DNA from: Juglans regia
Lineage: Eukaryota > Streptophyta > Magnoliopsida > Fagales > Juglandaceae
NCBI RefSeq assembly: GCF_001411555.2
Contig: NC_049916.1
Coordinates: 28,042,558 to 28,106,557, forward strand
Length of the DNA: 64,000 nucleotides
Direction of reading: 5' to 3'
Shown here: in pieces, positions 1-11,632 of the stretch
How the letters are laid out: every line of letters starts with the position of its first letter
Numbering within the stretch: position 1 is the stretch's first letter
Program-made: the position numbers and the translations under genes
Notes under the pieces: model-generated
Told to the model about the DNA's origin: nothing
What the model saw: the letters and a program-made list of their open reading frames with translations, nothing else
Databases searched by the model: none

Positions 1-2
1 TT

Positions 3-1274
3 TGCCCCCCACCACCATCGCCACCGCCGCCCCCATCTCCACCGCCACCGCCACCCCCTCCATCGCCACCTCCTCCATCTCCATCGCCACCGCCACCATC
101 GCCACCTCCTCCATCGCCACCGCCACCATCTCCACCACCACCGCAATCGCGACTTGAACTAGTCAAACCCGTTCTTCGAAGATTCCAAAGACTTGCTACC
201 TCAGACCCAAAGGGCATTTTCAAGACATGGAAGGGCAACGATATATGCAAGTGGAAGGGCTTATTTTGTGACAAACGTCCGGACATCAATCAACGAGCTC
301 TTGCTGCAGTGGACTTCAATGGCTTCCTGCTTGGCCGTAAGGACGGCGGCGGGCTCCCTCTCTATGACTTCATGGAGAAGTTACCAGATATAACCGTGTT
401 CCATGCAAACTCCAACAATTTCACCGGCGGCGTCCCCAAGAAGATCATGAACCTAAAGTACTTCTTTGAGCTTGATCTTAGCAACAACAAGTTATCCGGC
501 GAGTTTCCAATGGAAGTTCTTGCAGCCAAAAAATTGACGTTCCTGGACCTCCGGTTTAACTCCTTGTATGGCACAGTGCCACCTGGAGTGTTCAACCTAG
601 ACGTGGACGTGATCTTCATCAATAACAACTTTTTTGTGCAAACGCTTCCTGACAATCTTGGCTCCACACCAGCTCTTTATCTCACTTTTGCCAACAACAA
701 GTTCACGGGGCAAATCCCACGAAGCATTGGCACTGGCAAAACTTCAGAAAACCTCATTGAGGTGCTCTTCTTGAACAACCAGCTCTCGGGATGCTTGCCA
801 CCCGAGATTGGCCGCTTGAAACGGGCAACCGTGTTTGATGTGAGCATTAACCGGTTGACAGGTCCAATACCCCAGTCATTTCAGTGCCTGACCAAAATAG
901 CATTGCTTAATTTGGCTCAGAACCAATTCTATGGGGCGATCCCGGAGGCCATCTGCAAGCTACCTGACTTGTCTAAATTCACGTTATCATACAACTACAT
1001 CACCGAAGTCGGCCCCGAATGCAGGAAGTTGATAGGAAAGGGCATTCTTGATGTTCGAATGAATTGCATTATAGATCTTCCAAATCAGAAATCAAAGAAG
1101 GAATGTGCTATTTTTTTCACCAAGACGGCCAAGTTCCACACCTGCCCCAACGATAAGATGTACCTGTCTTACATTCCATGCAAGAATAAGTATTATTCAG
1201 GTTCGGATCATCAACCAACGGTTGCAGCCACTTCGCCATTGTCCTATGACGCTCTTACGCCGCATGGGTCGTGA
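3..1274 (+). CDS. LRR / proline-rich (extensin-like) cell-wall protein, 3' part
   Basis: The frame is open from base 3 to the TGA at 1272-1274 (423 visible codons), so the start and any signal peptide lie upstream of the window. The first 47 visible codons (3-143) are a Pro/Ser-rich tract of PPPPS type. A short linker and a Cys-containing LRR N-cap (the ICKWKGLFCD region) follow, then about eight or nine plant-type LRRs with LxxNxxxGxxP signatures (for example NNKLSGEFP and NQLSGCLPPEIG), and a Cys-containing C-terminal tail. This order matches the At4g06744-like / LRR-extensin group of secreted wall proteins. Those are thought to sit in the cell wall, where LRR-extensin relatives bind peptide ligands; a ligand for this protein cannot be inferred. 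A near-copy lies at 7531-9157. An inner ATG at 309 opens a shorter frame but sits inside the conserved domain, so it is not the start. Confidence 0.85.
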   Translation, partial: CPPPPSPPPPPSPPPPPPPPSPPPPSPSPPPPSPPPPSPPPPSPPPPQSRLELVKPVLRRFQRLATSDPKGIFKTWKGNDICKWKGLFCDKRPDINQRALAAVDFNGFLLGRKDGGGLPLYDFMEKLPDITVFHANSNNFTGGVPKKIMNLKYFFELDLSNNKLSGEFPMEVLAAKKLTFLDLRFNSLYGTVPPGVFNLDVDVIFINNNFFVQTLPDNLGSTPALYLTFANNKFTGQIPRSIGTGKTSENLIEVLFLNNQLSGCLPPEIGRLKRATVFDVSINRLTGPIPQSFQCLTKIALLNLAQNQFYGAIPEAICKLPDLSKFTLSYNYITEVGPECRKLIGKGILDVRMNCIIDLPNQKSKKECAIFFTKTAKFHTCPNDKMYLSYIPCKNKYYSGSDHQPTVAATSPLSYDALTPHGS

Positions 1275-2016
1275 TTTTCATGCTCTTTAAATTGACTAGC
1301 TCGATTAACGTCGAAGATGGGGGTCATCCGTCATCGGGGGGCCAGCTTTGCTCTTTAGTAATTATGTGTGTCTATATATATATATATTATATCATTGTCA
1401 GTAATTAAAAAACAATAAGTTCATGAATAAGCAGTACTACTTTAATTACGTATCATAATTATTTGGCATCTTGATCATGAGCAGATGCTAAATTGTATTC
1501 CTCGTGAGCAATGTTTTCCGATAATGTATGAATGTGATATAATTAGCTGGTAAATGCCATGGTTACGATTCCTTTGCTTCTCCGCCAAAGTCGTCTCAGG
1601 CGATCGAGTGGGACAACGACTTTTCTTCTCCATAATGAAAATATCTAGTAGATAGGGATAAGAAAATGAAAGATTTCACTGTATAAAAAAAATAATAACT
1701 ATATATAATCATGAAAGGTGTAACGTGGTATAATCATTTTAGAAAAAAAATAAATAATTATTAAAAATTAATTTATTTTTATATAATTTTTATATTTATT
1801 TATTTTTTAAATATTAATTATATGACACTTATGAAATCACACGGGCATAGACTGTACTGGATGGCCCACTGCCCATGCAAATGTACACAGGAAATGTTTG
1901 GGGGACTCTCCATCAATGATTGAAAAATGATTATCAATAAATTTATGTATTTTTTAAAATATTTAAATACATTTAAAAATATATCTTTATAAATAAATAA
2001 AATACAATTGCGCTAA
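1275..2016. other. Intergenic, AT-rich, no gene seen
   Basis: This holds the 3' flank of the LRR gene (a TATATA run lies near 1373-1390) followed by AT-rich DNA. The first tens of bases after the stop still resemble the flank of the second LRR copy after 9157, so the duplication extended past the coding region. I see no conserved coding frame. Confidence 0.5.
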
Positions 2017-2246
2017 GGGCATATTTGATAGATACATTTAACTCCGATTTAGATTAAAAATTTATCTTAATTCATCTTATTTCATATTATTATTATAATT
2101 TTTTTAAATTTTTATGTAAAATATAATAAACAATTTAATTATTTCAAATTATAAAATAATAATATTATTAAAAAATAATATTCTAATAATATTTTATTTA
2201 ATTTATCTTGAATCATTTTAACTCATCTCTAAATCCAAATAGGCTT
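2017..2246. repeat. Short AT-rich MITE-like repeat, family A
   Basis: This is one of at least ten copies in the window of a roughly 160-240 bp element. Its outer parts read like TTTGGATTTAGATGAGTTGAG and its inverse. Its core is AT-rich, with ATAAAATATTATTA and TTTATTATATTTT motifs. The present copy begins near GGGCATATTTGATAG and ends near CCAAATAGGC. No coding capacity is visible. Ends are approximate. Confidence 0.6.
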
Positions 2247-2305
2247 ATAGTCATCATAATATTATCCATATATATGATCCTCACCTCTTTTATTTTAGTT
2301 CTCTT

Positions 2306-2517
2306 TAGGAGTGATTTAGATTTAGAGATGAGTTGAGATAATTTATGAATAATAAAATAAAAATTAAATTGTTTATTATATTTTGTATAAAAATTTGATA
2401 AAGTTATTTTAAAATTTTAAAAAATTAAAAAATTAAAAAATTAAATTATTTATTATATTTTATATGTGAAAAAAAATTAAAATGATAAATTTAGATGAAT
2501 CAATGTGAATCTTAAAT
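2306..2517. repeat. MITE-like repeat, family A (opposite orientation)
   Basis: This carries the same motifs as the copy at 2017-2246, read in the other direction: GATTTAGAGATGAGTTGAGA at the left, TTTATTATATTTT in the core, and TTAGATGAATC at the right. Confidence 0.55.
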
Positions 2518-2770
2518 TTCAACGAAGCTTTTTATACGTTTCTAATTTCTTTATTATGGGAGTTGATTTATTTTTTAAGACAATTGAAAGCAAGTAGTCG
2601 GAAAAAGAAACTTCGAGGAAGGGCACTTTAGGGCAGGAAAGAGGGGGGAGAAAGAAAGGAAGGTGGGTCATGGAAGTAGGTTGACAGTGTTGAAAGGGAT
2701 TTAGACAGCGTCTAATCTGGCACTGACTATCAAATTCATTTCTTTCCCTTTTTTAAGTATATATTTAAAT

Positions 2771-2935
2771 TGCGTTTGAAGGTTAATTTAAATTAAATTG
2801 AGATAATATAATATTATTTTTTAATATTATTATTATTTAAAAATTTAAAAAATTTAAATTATTTATTATATTTTGTGTTAAAATTTAAAAAAATTTTAAA
2901 GATGAATTGAAATGAGTTTAAGATCCAAACTCATA
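2771..2935. repeat. MITE-like repeat, family A
   Basis: This starts TGCGTTTGAAGG, contains ATTATTTATTATATTTTGTG, and ends GATCCAAACTCA. It abuts the next copy almost directly. Confidence 0.55.
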
Positions 2936-2936
2936 T

Positions 2937-3105
2937 TTAGATTGTATTTAAATATTGAATTGAGTTGAGTTAAATTGAAATGATAAAATATTATTATTAT
3001 AATTTTTTAATATTATTATTATTTTAAAATTTAAAAAAATAAAATTAATTATTATATTTTATATTAAAATTTAAAAAAATTATAATAATAAATTGAGATA
3101 ATAGT
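2937..3105. repeat. MITE-like repeat, family A
   Basis: This starts TTTAGATTGTATTTAAATAT with GAGTTGAGTT following, and has the TATTATTATTAT and ATTATATTTTATATT core motifs. It is immediately downstream of another copy, which suggests insertion into, or duplication of, the older element. Confidence 0.5.
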
Positions 3106-3645
3106 AAAAGGCAACCTTAGTTTGCATTTGTTCCTAAAAAAAAACCAACAACAAAAAAAAAAAAAGTAGGATAGATTATTAAATACGAAGATCATTGCGC
3201 TTGGACTGTCTGAGACGTGCGTGCCACGAAGGTCAGTGCATTTATGTCTAGGTCCCAGCTTTTGAAGGATATCGTTGTCATTTCACATCTGTTAATCATG
3301 GGTTTTCAACGCGGTGTGCACGTTAAGTTTTGTAAGGTCTGTCTGTTGCACGTTTATCCTACCACTAACAAAAGTTAATTGCGGGCTGATGGGATGATAC
3401 CCTTCCACATTCTCTATTGCTGTTTTATTATTGAGTTTTTTTTTTTTTTTTTCATTTTGCTCTTTAAATTTGTACTTCAAATCTTAAAACATAACATTCT
3501 TACATAATTTAAAAAAAAAACAAATTTAATCAACCAATAAAATTATATAATTTAATTAAAAATAAATTCAATTTTATAAAAATTACATGATTATATTAGT
3601 TGATTAAATATATATTTTTTAGATTATACAAAAAGATCATGTTCT

Positions 3646-4210
3646 GAGAGCATCATCAATGGATTAACTAAAAGTTAAATCTATTGAATATTTAGTTATT
3701 AGAGAGTAAAATATGCTCACAATAGATTAGCTAAATTTCAAATAATTAGAATTTAACTACAGTAATTTCAAAAGTTTTTTCCAACTTGAAGGTTACTAGA
3801 TATATATCAAATACATATTTTATCAATTATTTTTCTCTCCCTTTCGTTTTATCACATATTTTATCACAATTGATATATTAATTTAATTATAATATGATTA
3901 TTAATTAATATACAATAGGTAGAATAGTAAAATATAATAAAATTAAAAATAATAATAATTAAAATAAATAAATATTTTTAAAATTATTAATTATTCATTA
4001 CTATATAATGAATAAATAGATAATTTAATGTAGAGATTTGATGTGAATAACTAAAATCAAATTCATCTTATATTAATTTATTGTTATATAATGAAAAAAC
4101 AGTTATTTCAATATAGAGATTTATGTAAATGGAATAGTAAAAAGTTAAATTTTTTTTACATTTATAAAAAATATCCTTTAATTTTATTTAATCTATTGAG
4201 AATGTTCTAA
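3646..4210. mobile_element. Non-autonomous element with imperfect terminal inverted repeats (MITE)
   Basis: The left end reads GAGCATCATCAATGGATTAA. The right end reads TTTAATCTATTGAGAATGTTC, which is an imperfect reverse complement of the left. The interior is AT-rich and non-coding. I could not fix a target-site duplication, so the superfamily is unassigned. Confidence 0.55.
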
Positions 4211-4785
4211 GAAAATTCAAATTCAAAAAACAACTAAAAAACAAAAAGATAAAAAAAAATCCAAATAATAAAACAGTAATAAAGAAGGCGTTGCCTTTTG
4301 ATCAATATTGACTAGTTAAGTTAGTACTTGGTTTGTCCTTCCTGATTGGGTTAGTGACAGTTTCAACCTTAATTTGTTTGAAGAAATGGGTTCAATCATT
4401 AATGTCTCTTCTTTTAAAAGGAACTAAACCAATAATTATATTAAACTCTCTAATACTAAACTTAGATAAATAATTGACCCCTTGCTCACGTTACTCCTTT
4501 TTTTATTTTTCCTTCATATTAATTATTGCATGCAGACCAATTCATCTTCACTTTTGTCGGGGAAAAAGATAATCATTAATATTATTTACTCAGTGGTCCG
4601 CATTAAATAGAGTGCAGATACAAAAGTGGTGGGCTGGGGCACATAACGCCTGAACATCTTGTTCTAGATGGGTCAGGCCTAAAACGTTGTTTGTTGGGAT
4701 TAAAGAAGGCCTGACAAAGAAGAAACGAACACAGACGTCAAAACATAATAAACGGCCTGCAACTACGCAGATTAAATTCAACATG

Positions 4786-5436
4786 CAGGGGTGGCTCAAT
4801 GCATACGGTAGTCTAAGACCAAAATTTAAGGTGAGATTATTTTTATAAATTTTTAATATAATAATTCAATCAATTTTTTAATTAAATATAATATAAATTA
4901 ATAAACATTTCGATTGTAAAATATATCATTTTTTTCTTTGTGTAAGTTTTAAGATCAGAATTTTTTTTTTAATTAAAGGCATATGACTGGATTATCATAA
5001 CATTCAGCTTCTAAAATAGAGATATGAAATTCAAAACCATCTCCCCAAATCAAAAAAAATAAGATCATAAAAATTTTCTTTTTTAGATCATAATTAATAT
5101 TATTTAAAGTTGAGATTATAAACTAAATTTTATATTCTATTCTTAATTACTATATATCTAAAATAACTATATTTTTATGTTATAAGATGTTGATTAAAAA
5201 TATTAATTATTAATTTATTTATAACTCATAGCAAAATATTAAAAGAATATCTGAGATATATTGATTACACTACTAATTTTTTTTTAATATCTATTTTCTA
5301 TCAATTTTATTTTTTTAAAAAATATAAATAACTTATGTCGATTTTTTTAAACAAACAACATTAGTCATTGGGAGCTTAATTAAGGAATGGGGCCTTAGGC
5401 AAGCGCCTTAGTCGCCTTGCCTTTGAGCCGCCCCTG
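4786..5436. mobile_element. hAT-type non-autonomous element with exact 8-bp target duplication
   Basis: The left end is CAGGGGTGGCTCAA and the right end is TTGAGCCGCCCCTG, an inverted repeat with one mismatch. The element is flanked by an exact 8-bp direct repeat, TCAACATG, at 4778-4785 and 5437-5444. An 8-bp duplication and CAGGG-type ends are hallmarks of the hAT superfamily. The 651-bp interior has no open frame for a transposase, so it must be mobilised in trans. Confidence 0.85.
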
Positions 5437-5600
5437 TCAACATGATCGCCTGTACAAAGAAATGCTCCTTTCCATTTTTTGGAATTTAATGATAAGTACA
5501 ATTATTAGACGCGATTTCAATGCTATATTCCTCTATCTTAAATAAAGTCTTGGAGTTTGCGCTCCCGGCAGATTTATAATTTCAAAACTATCCTATTTTT

Positions 5601-5791
5601 AATTTTAAACTGTATTTAAATATTAAATTAAATTAAATTCAGTTAAATTGTATTGAATTGAAATAATAAAATATTATTATTATTTTAAAATTTAAAATAA
5701 TTGAATTATTTATTATATTTTATATTAAAATTTAAATAAATTATAATAATAAATTAAAATGAATTAAATTTGGTTTAGTTTCCAAACATAT
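5601..5791. repeat. MITE-like repeat, family A
   Basis: This contains CTGTATTTAAATATTAAATT at the left, the TATTTATTATATTTTATATT core, and TTTCCAAACATA at the right. Confidence 0.5.
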
Positions 5792-6242
5792 ACCTCCCAT
5801 TCTAAAAAAAAGTAAGGAAAAATCTCTCAGAAGTATCTCTCCGTCGATACTTGTCTTTTACAACAAAATTGCCGGCTATACATTGCAATAGGAATGGAAG
5901 AGTATGCTACACTGAAGTTTCATATTTTGTATATTACTTAAAATATATATAATTTTATTTTTTAATCTTTATAATTTATATAAGAGTAAAATAATAAAAT
6001 TATATATTTTTAAATAGTGTATAAAATGCGGTGATTATATCTAAAATTTTTCGGAATGAAAATATGGGTTCCTGCGTCGGTATGGCTTTGGGCAATGGGT
6101 ATGCTTCAACTCAGCTGGATTGCAATTTTTTTTTAAAAGAAATTCACTTGGCATGCTACGTGGCATTCCTCGTGAATAAAATAAAAGTATTTTATTAATA
6201 TTTTAAATTTAATTTCAACTTATCTTGACTTTAAAATTAAAT

Positions 6243-6482
6243 GAGGCTATTGGTGGCTGTAAAAATACAATGATTCAATTTAGATGGAATTTAAATAGTG
6301 AGATAAAATTAGATTATTTTATATAAAAGTTGAAAGTTGAATAAAATATTATTAGAATATTTTTTTAATAATATTATTATTTTAAGACTTTAAAAAATTA
6401 AAATTAATTTATTTATTATATTTATTATAATAATTAAATTAAATTAAATTAATCGAAATGATTTTGATATCCAAACAATTTT
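6243..6482. repeat. MITE-like repeat, family A
   Basis: This contains GAATAAAATATTATTAGAAT, TTTATTTATTATATTTATTA and the ATATCCAAACAATTTT right end typical of the family. Confidence 0.5.
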
Positions 6483-7530
6483 CATACACAACTATAGTAC
6501 TCAACCGTTTTCCGTGATATATGGGACGACGTTTGGTCCTCCCGTCCCGTCCCGTACGGCCTCCCTTGTTTGTTCAATCATAATTGAGTGAGAACGTTTT
6601 AAGGCATGACGTGCGAGGGCAACCCAACCCCTCTACGGCTACTTGTCTCCGAAAGTGAGAGGGCAGGCAGTCTGGATATTTGAAATATTTTAAATAAAAA
6701 CCATTTATTTAAAAGTGAGATGGCAACCCCTCAACAGCCATTTATTTAGCGAAGAGTATTATAACGTCTAGATATTAAAAATGTTTAGAATAGTTGTTTC
6801 GAAAAACACATTTTCTTTTTATATATTTTTTTAATTATCATAAATATTAAAAAAATGCACAATATCATTAAAAATATTTCTTTAATCACTTAATAAAAAA
6901 AAAAAAAAACTCATTCGAGATACTTTTTAGATCTTGAATTCGAGATTTAAAGTATTTCTCAATATTTTAATATATCTATAATTAATAGTAAAATTATTTA
7001 AATTAAAATATTTAATTTAATTTTTGAAAATAAAAAAGAATAAATTGAATATAAATATTATAAAATTAAAAAATTATTTGAAATATTTTTTTGCTATTAT
7101 TTTTATCTTAAATTTTGAAAAAATAATATTATTTTTTGTGTGTTGATTGAGAGTTTAAAAAAATTTTACATTTAAGGAATATTTAAGAAGTAAGTTATAA
7201 GATTCACATGCCAGATTGGTGGGTAATCTTAGCGTACGTAGTAGATCAGAACGATACTAATATGATAATACTAATATCAGAAAAAACAAAATTATAAATA
7301 TTTTTTATACCAATGTTAGACTTTCCTGGTAATTGTCGTGAACTTGTCGTGTGGCAAATTGGACAGAGAATTTCTCAATATTTCTCTTAAATAAATCTGA
7401 GTGGAAGACCTCTGTTGACTTTTCTTCTGCATGTATGTAGGATTGTCGCTTACGCTCCCTCTATTTAACAGCCCTTTCCTTGATCTATGTGCCATTAAAG
7501 AGTAGAGTCCTTAGCAGGAAGAGATCAGAG
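6483..7530. other. Upstream region of the second LRR gene
   Basis: This is AT-rich DNA with a short stretch (about 6760-6960) that resembles the cores of the elements near 39.0 and 62.5 kb. The last 100 bases are less AT-rich and run into the start of the LRR gene. CTATTTAACAGCC at about 7460 could serve as a degenerate TATA region, but this is weak. No gene seen. Confidence 0.4.
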
Positions 7531-9157
7531 ATGAGGAGCATCACCTTCTGTGTTTCATTCTTGCTATCTACTTTACTGCTTCATCTATGTTTGTACTATG
7601 AGGTGGCTTCCGGTGATCAAATTATTGGGTCCGATAGGAAAGCATTAGAAATAACCACAGGTGGTTATGGTGGCGGCTATTACCCTGCTTCACCTCCACC
7701 CCCGGAGCATTGTCCTCCTCCTCCTCCTCCCCCTCCTAAACCCATTTGCACCACACTGCACCGGCCTCACTCATCATCATCACTCACCACTGCCGTACTC
7801 CTGCCTCTCCGCTATCCCGAACTGATGCTGTCCCACACACATCACCTCCAATCGACCCGTAATACCGCCACCCGCCGCCACCACCACCGCCACCTCCGCC
7901 CCCCACCTCCTCGCATCGGGCCCGCATGATGCCTGCCGCCGCCCCACCACTTTATCGCATCACCTCCCTGCTTTTACCCCGCATCGCATCATGCCCACAC
8001 CCCTTTACTTTTACCTCCGCATCGCATACCGCCACTTTACGCATCACTCCCGTAAATGGGCAGACTGTGTGCCGGGTTGTGAGGTTGCGGCGGTAGCGCA
8101 TCAGTTACAGGTTTTCAGGACGTGGACGGGATACAGCTGGAAGGGCTTATTTTGTGACGCACATCCGGACTTCAATCAACAAGCTCTTGCTGCAGTGGAC
8201 TTCAATGGCTTCAAACTTGGCCGTAAGGACGGCGGCAGCCTCCCTCTCTATGGCTTCATTGACGAGTTACCAGATATAACCGTGTTCCACGCAAACTCCA
8301 ACAATTTCACCGGAAGCGTTCCCAAGAAGGTCATGACCCTAAAGTACTTCTTTGAGCTTGATCTAAGCAACAACAAGTTATCCGGCCAGTTTCCAATGGA
8401 AGTTCTTGGAGCCACACAATTGACGTTCTTGGACCTCCGGTTTAACTCCTTGTGCGGAACAGTTCCACCTGGAGTGTTCAACCTAGACGTGGACGTGATC
8501 TTCATCAATAACAACAACTTTGTGCAAAAGCTTCCTGACAATCTTGGCTCCACGCCAGCTCTTTATCTCACTTTTGCCAACAACAAGTTCACGGGGCAAA
8601 TCCCACGAAGCATTGGCACTGGCAACACTTCAGAAAATCTAATTGAGGTGCTCTTCTTGAACAACCACCTCTCGGGATGCTTGCCACCCGAGATTGGCCG
8701 CTTGAAACGGGCAACCGTGTTTGATGTGAGCATTAACTGGTTGACAGGTCCAATACCCCAGTCATTTCAGTGCCTGACCAAAATAGCATTGCTTAATTTG
8801 GCTCAGAACCAATTCTATGGGGCGATCCCGGAGGCCATCTGCAAGCTACCTGACTTGTCTAAATTCACGTTATCATACAACTACATCACCGAAGTAGGCC
8901 CCGAATGCAGGAAGTTGATAGGAAAGGGAATTCTTGATGTTCGAATGAATTGCATTATAGATCTTCCAAATCAGAGATCAAAGGAGGAATGTGCTAAATT
9001 TTTTGAAAAGAACGAGTACCACACCTGCCCCAACGAAAAGATGTATTCTCACCACATTCCATGCAAGAATAAGCATTATTCAGGTTCCGATCATCAACCA
9101 ACGGTTGCAGCCACTTCGCCATTGTCCTATGATGCTCTTACACCGCATAAGTTGTGA
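7531..9157 (+). CDS. LRR / proline-rich cell-wall protein, second copy, frame-disrupted
   Basis: The ATG at 7531 starts a clear signal peptide (MRSITFCVSFLLSTLLLHLC); an ATG at 7480 in the same frame is less likely because it puts a basic stretch ahead of it. Proline codons begin near 7690. That frame then leaves Pro-rich coding for His/Arg/Thr-rich text and ends at 7929. The LRR part is in another frame, open from 7991 to the TGA at 9157, and is nearly identical to residues 103 onward of the first copy. The bridge at 7740-8100 is C-rich, low-complexity and scrambled (GCATCGCATC, CACCACCACC). The net change between frames is +1. Either this is a recent pseudogene, or the Pro-rich repeat was mis-sequenced and the gene is intact. 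If intact, it would encode the same type of secreted wall LRR protein. I favour a sequencing or assembly problem slightly, because the LRR part itself has no stop. Confidence 0.65.
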
Positions 9158-9800
9158 TTTTCATGCCCGAAGTTGACTCATTGACAGATGGGTCATCGGG
9201 GTGTCTTTATTTATTTTACGTCTAAAATTGTTTTTTTATGTACAAGCACCCATTATCTTGAAAAGATGTTAATGCAAATCCTGTACCCCTGAGTATTGCC
9301 ATTGCTGTTAGGGAAAGCTTGCTTCTTGTCCGTTAACTTATCCTTGACTCTGCTAGCTAGCTAGATAATAATGTACATACATTTAATGCTGACGCTACTA
9401 CTTATTTCGTTAGGTTAAAAATTAACAATTTTATCTTTACATAGCTTTCATCTATTTAAAATACATAAAACTTACGTTGAAGTTTTGGGAACATATTTTG
9501 AAGAGATGACAATGAAACATAAAAATGTCGTAACAATCCTTTTATCCAAATCAGAAAATAAAAAATGAAATATCTGTCATGAAATTTGAATATAGGTGTC
9601 GGTAGGCTGGCCCACTGCCATGGAAATAGCCTCTTTTATTTTTTGTTTACTTTATTTATTTGAAGTGTGTGTATTTACTTTTTGTGGTTGCTTTATACTC
9701 CTCCCCCTTGGAATATTTTAGGCCCCGGTTCTGTCGTGCTTTTGATAAAAGATGAGATAGAAATTTAAAGAGCCTGGCCGACATACAGATGATATCCAAT
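9158..9800. other. Intergenic, 3' flank of the second LRR copy
   Basis: The first 50 bases resemble the flank after 1274. A GCTAGCTAGCTAG run is at about 9352. Nothing else is recognised. Confidence 0.4.
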
Positions 9801-10440
9801 AAATAATAAACACGATATGGAATCTCCCAATACTTTAAATGCTTAATAAAATATTGTACGATCAGATTATTATGAGGTAAGGTATCATTATCATTTCTAA
9901 TTAATTTTCTCCATTAAGTAGGAAAGTAAGCGAATGCTTGAAAAAATAAAAGATCAAAGGTACGTAGGAAAATGACTTGGCACGTCTCCCACTCTCTCAT
10001 TTTCATGCGCTCTATCTCTCTCCTCAATTATCGTTCATTTTCATGCCACATGCACGCTGAATTGCATTCAATTTCGGCAATCGTACTCAGTTACGTCACA
10101 ACAACCGAAGAAGTGGTCACGACACACGCTTATTCATTTTCTAGATATTCCCCCCTTTTAGTACATTTTTTAAAATAATATTAAATTAATAATTACTATT
10201 ATATTAATTATTATCAAATCAATAATTTGATTTTTACAATTATCAAATTTATTTTTATTTGATTTTCATAATATTTACCTTATCTTATCTCATCTCAATA
10301 TAATTTTCTTATAAATAAAAATATATGTCTTGTATTCAATAACAATTGAAAAAATAAAAATATAGCACTAAAAAATAATGCCCCGTCTTTTTCCTTCCTC
10401 CATATTCTTTTATGTTATATTTTATTTTCTATCACCCACA
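9801..10440 (+). repeat. Direct repeat, copy 1 (possible old solo LTR)
   Basis: This starts AAATAATAAACACGATATGG and is matched, with gaps, by 11633-12460. Shared landmarks in order: GGAATCTCCCAATAC, TATTGTACGATCAG, GGTAAGGTATCATTATCATT, GAATTGCATTCAATTT, a TTATAAATA box, ATGTCTTGTATT and AAAAATATAGC. A TATA-like box followed by a conserved transcript-start-like stretch would fit an LTR, but no clean TG...CA ends were found. Confidence 0.55.
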
Positions 10441-11632
10441 AGTCACATGGCAGCTGATCACAAGACTATTCAGCAGAATGAATAGCATTATCATTGATTT
10501 TATGAAAGTCATCTATAAAATTTAGTTAAAAGTATATATTTTTTATAAATCTAAAATCATTCAAGTCATAATTTCACTCGGATTAATCAAAATGATAATA
10601 TAATATTAATTTTTTAATAATATTATTTTAATTTTTTTCCTACACTAACAATATATTAATTAATAATCACTAAATATTATTTAAATTATTATTTCCCAAC
10701 AATTTTTTTTCCTTAACATAATTATTCAAAAAACACATTTTAGAATAAAATTGAGAAATATTAAAGTAGTTGGGACTAATATTTTAGAATAAAATATTAT
10801 TTTTGAAGATAAATAGTACATCTTCAAATATGAGGAAACACTTAGGCTAGGTTTGGTTTGCCAGATGAGATGAAATTAGTATGTACGGATGAGATAGTTT
10901 TGTCTACCAAATAGTTAATTTCACATCTCTATTTCATCTTTAAGTTTTCAAACTTATCTTATTACTTTTTGTCATAAACAGTAAAAAGAATCTCACACGG
11001 TAATAAAAATTCATTTGTGATTAAAATAGAATAATCAATAAGTCATTATTAGAATAATATATTTTTACAAAGAAATTGATAATTTTGTGAGTATCAAATA
11101 GAAGTGCATTTTGGGGTTTTATTAGAAAATTAGAAATTAATAAATTATTTAAAACAAATCTACAACATAATTCATATAATAGATAAAAATATCTTTTAAA
11201 AAAGAGAAATTATGAATTTCAGTCAACAACTTTTCAATATATTTTGGGATTTAAATTATCTTTCAGAATAATAATATTTTTAAGAATAATATCTTTAAAA
11301 AAGAGAAATTATTTTTTGAAATTATAAAGTAATTTCGACTAACAACTTTCCAATATATCTTGAGATATAAATTTATTTATGATAGTTTTTTTAATTATTC
11401 ATAAATATTAATTTTTTTTAATATATTTATAATTATTACTCAATTATTAGTAAAACCCATTCCTTTATCAAATAGTGATTTTAGACCCACACATGGGATC
11501 TGCCCATTGTGTTTTTTTTTTTTTTTATGCTTTTTTCATTCCTTTTTTTTATCATTTTTAAATATTCTTTTATAACAAAAAAAAATTCAATATCAATAAA
11601 AAATATTTACTTAATCATTAAGTAAAGATAAT
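10441..11632. other. Intergenic between the two direct-repeat copies
   Basis: AT-rich DNA with a GGTTTGGTTTGCCAGATGAG stretch at about 10853 that resembles MITE ends. No coding frame of note. Confidence 0.4.
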
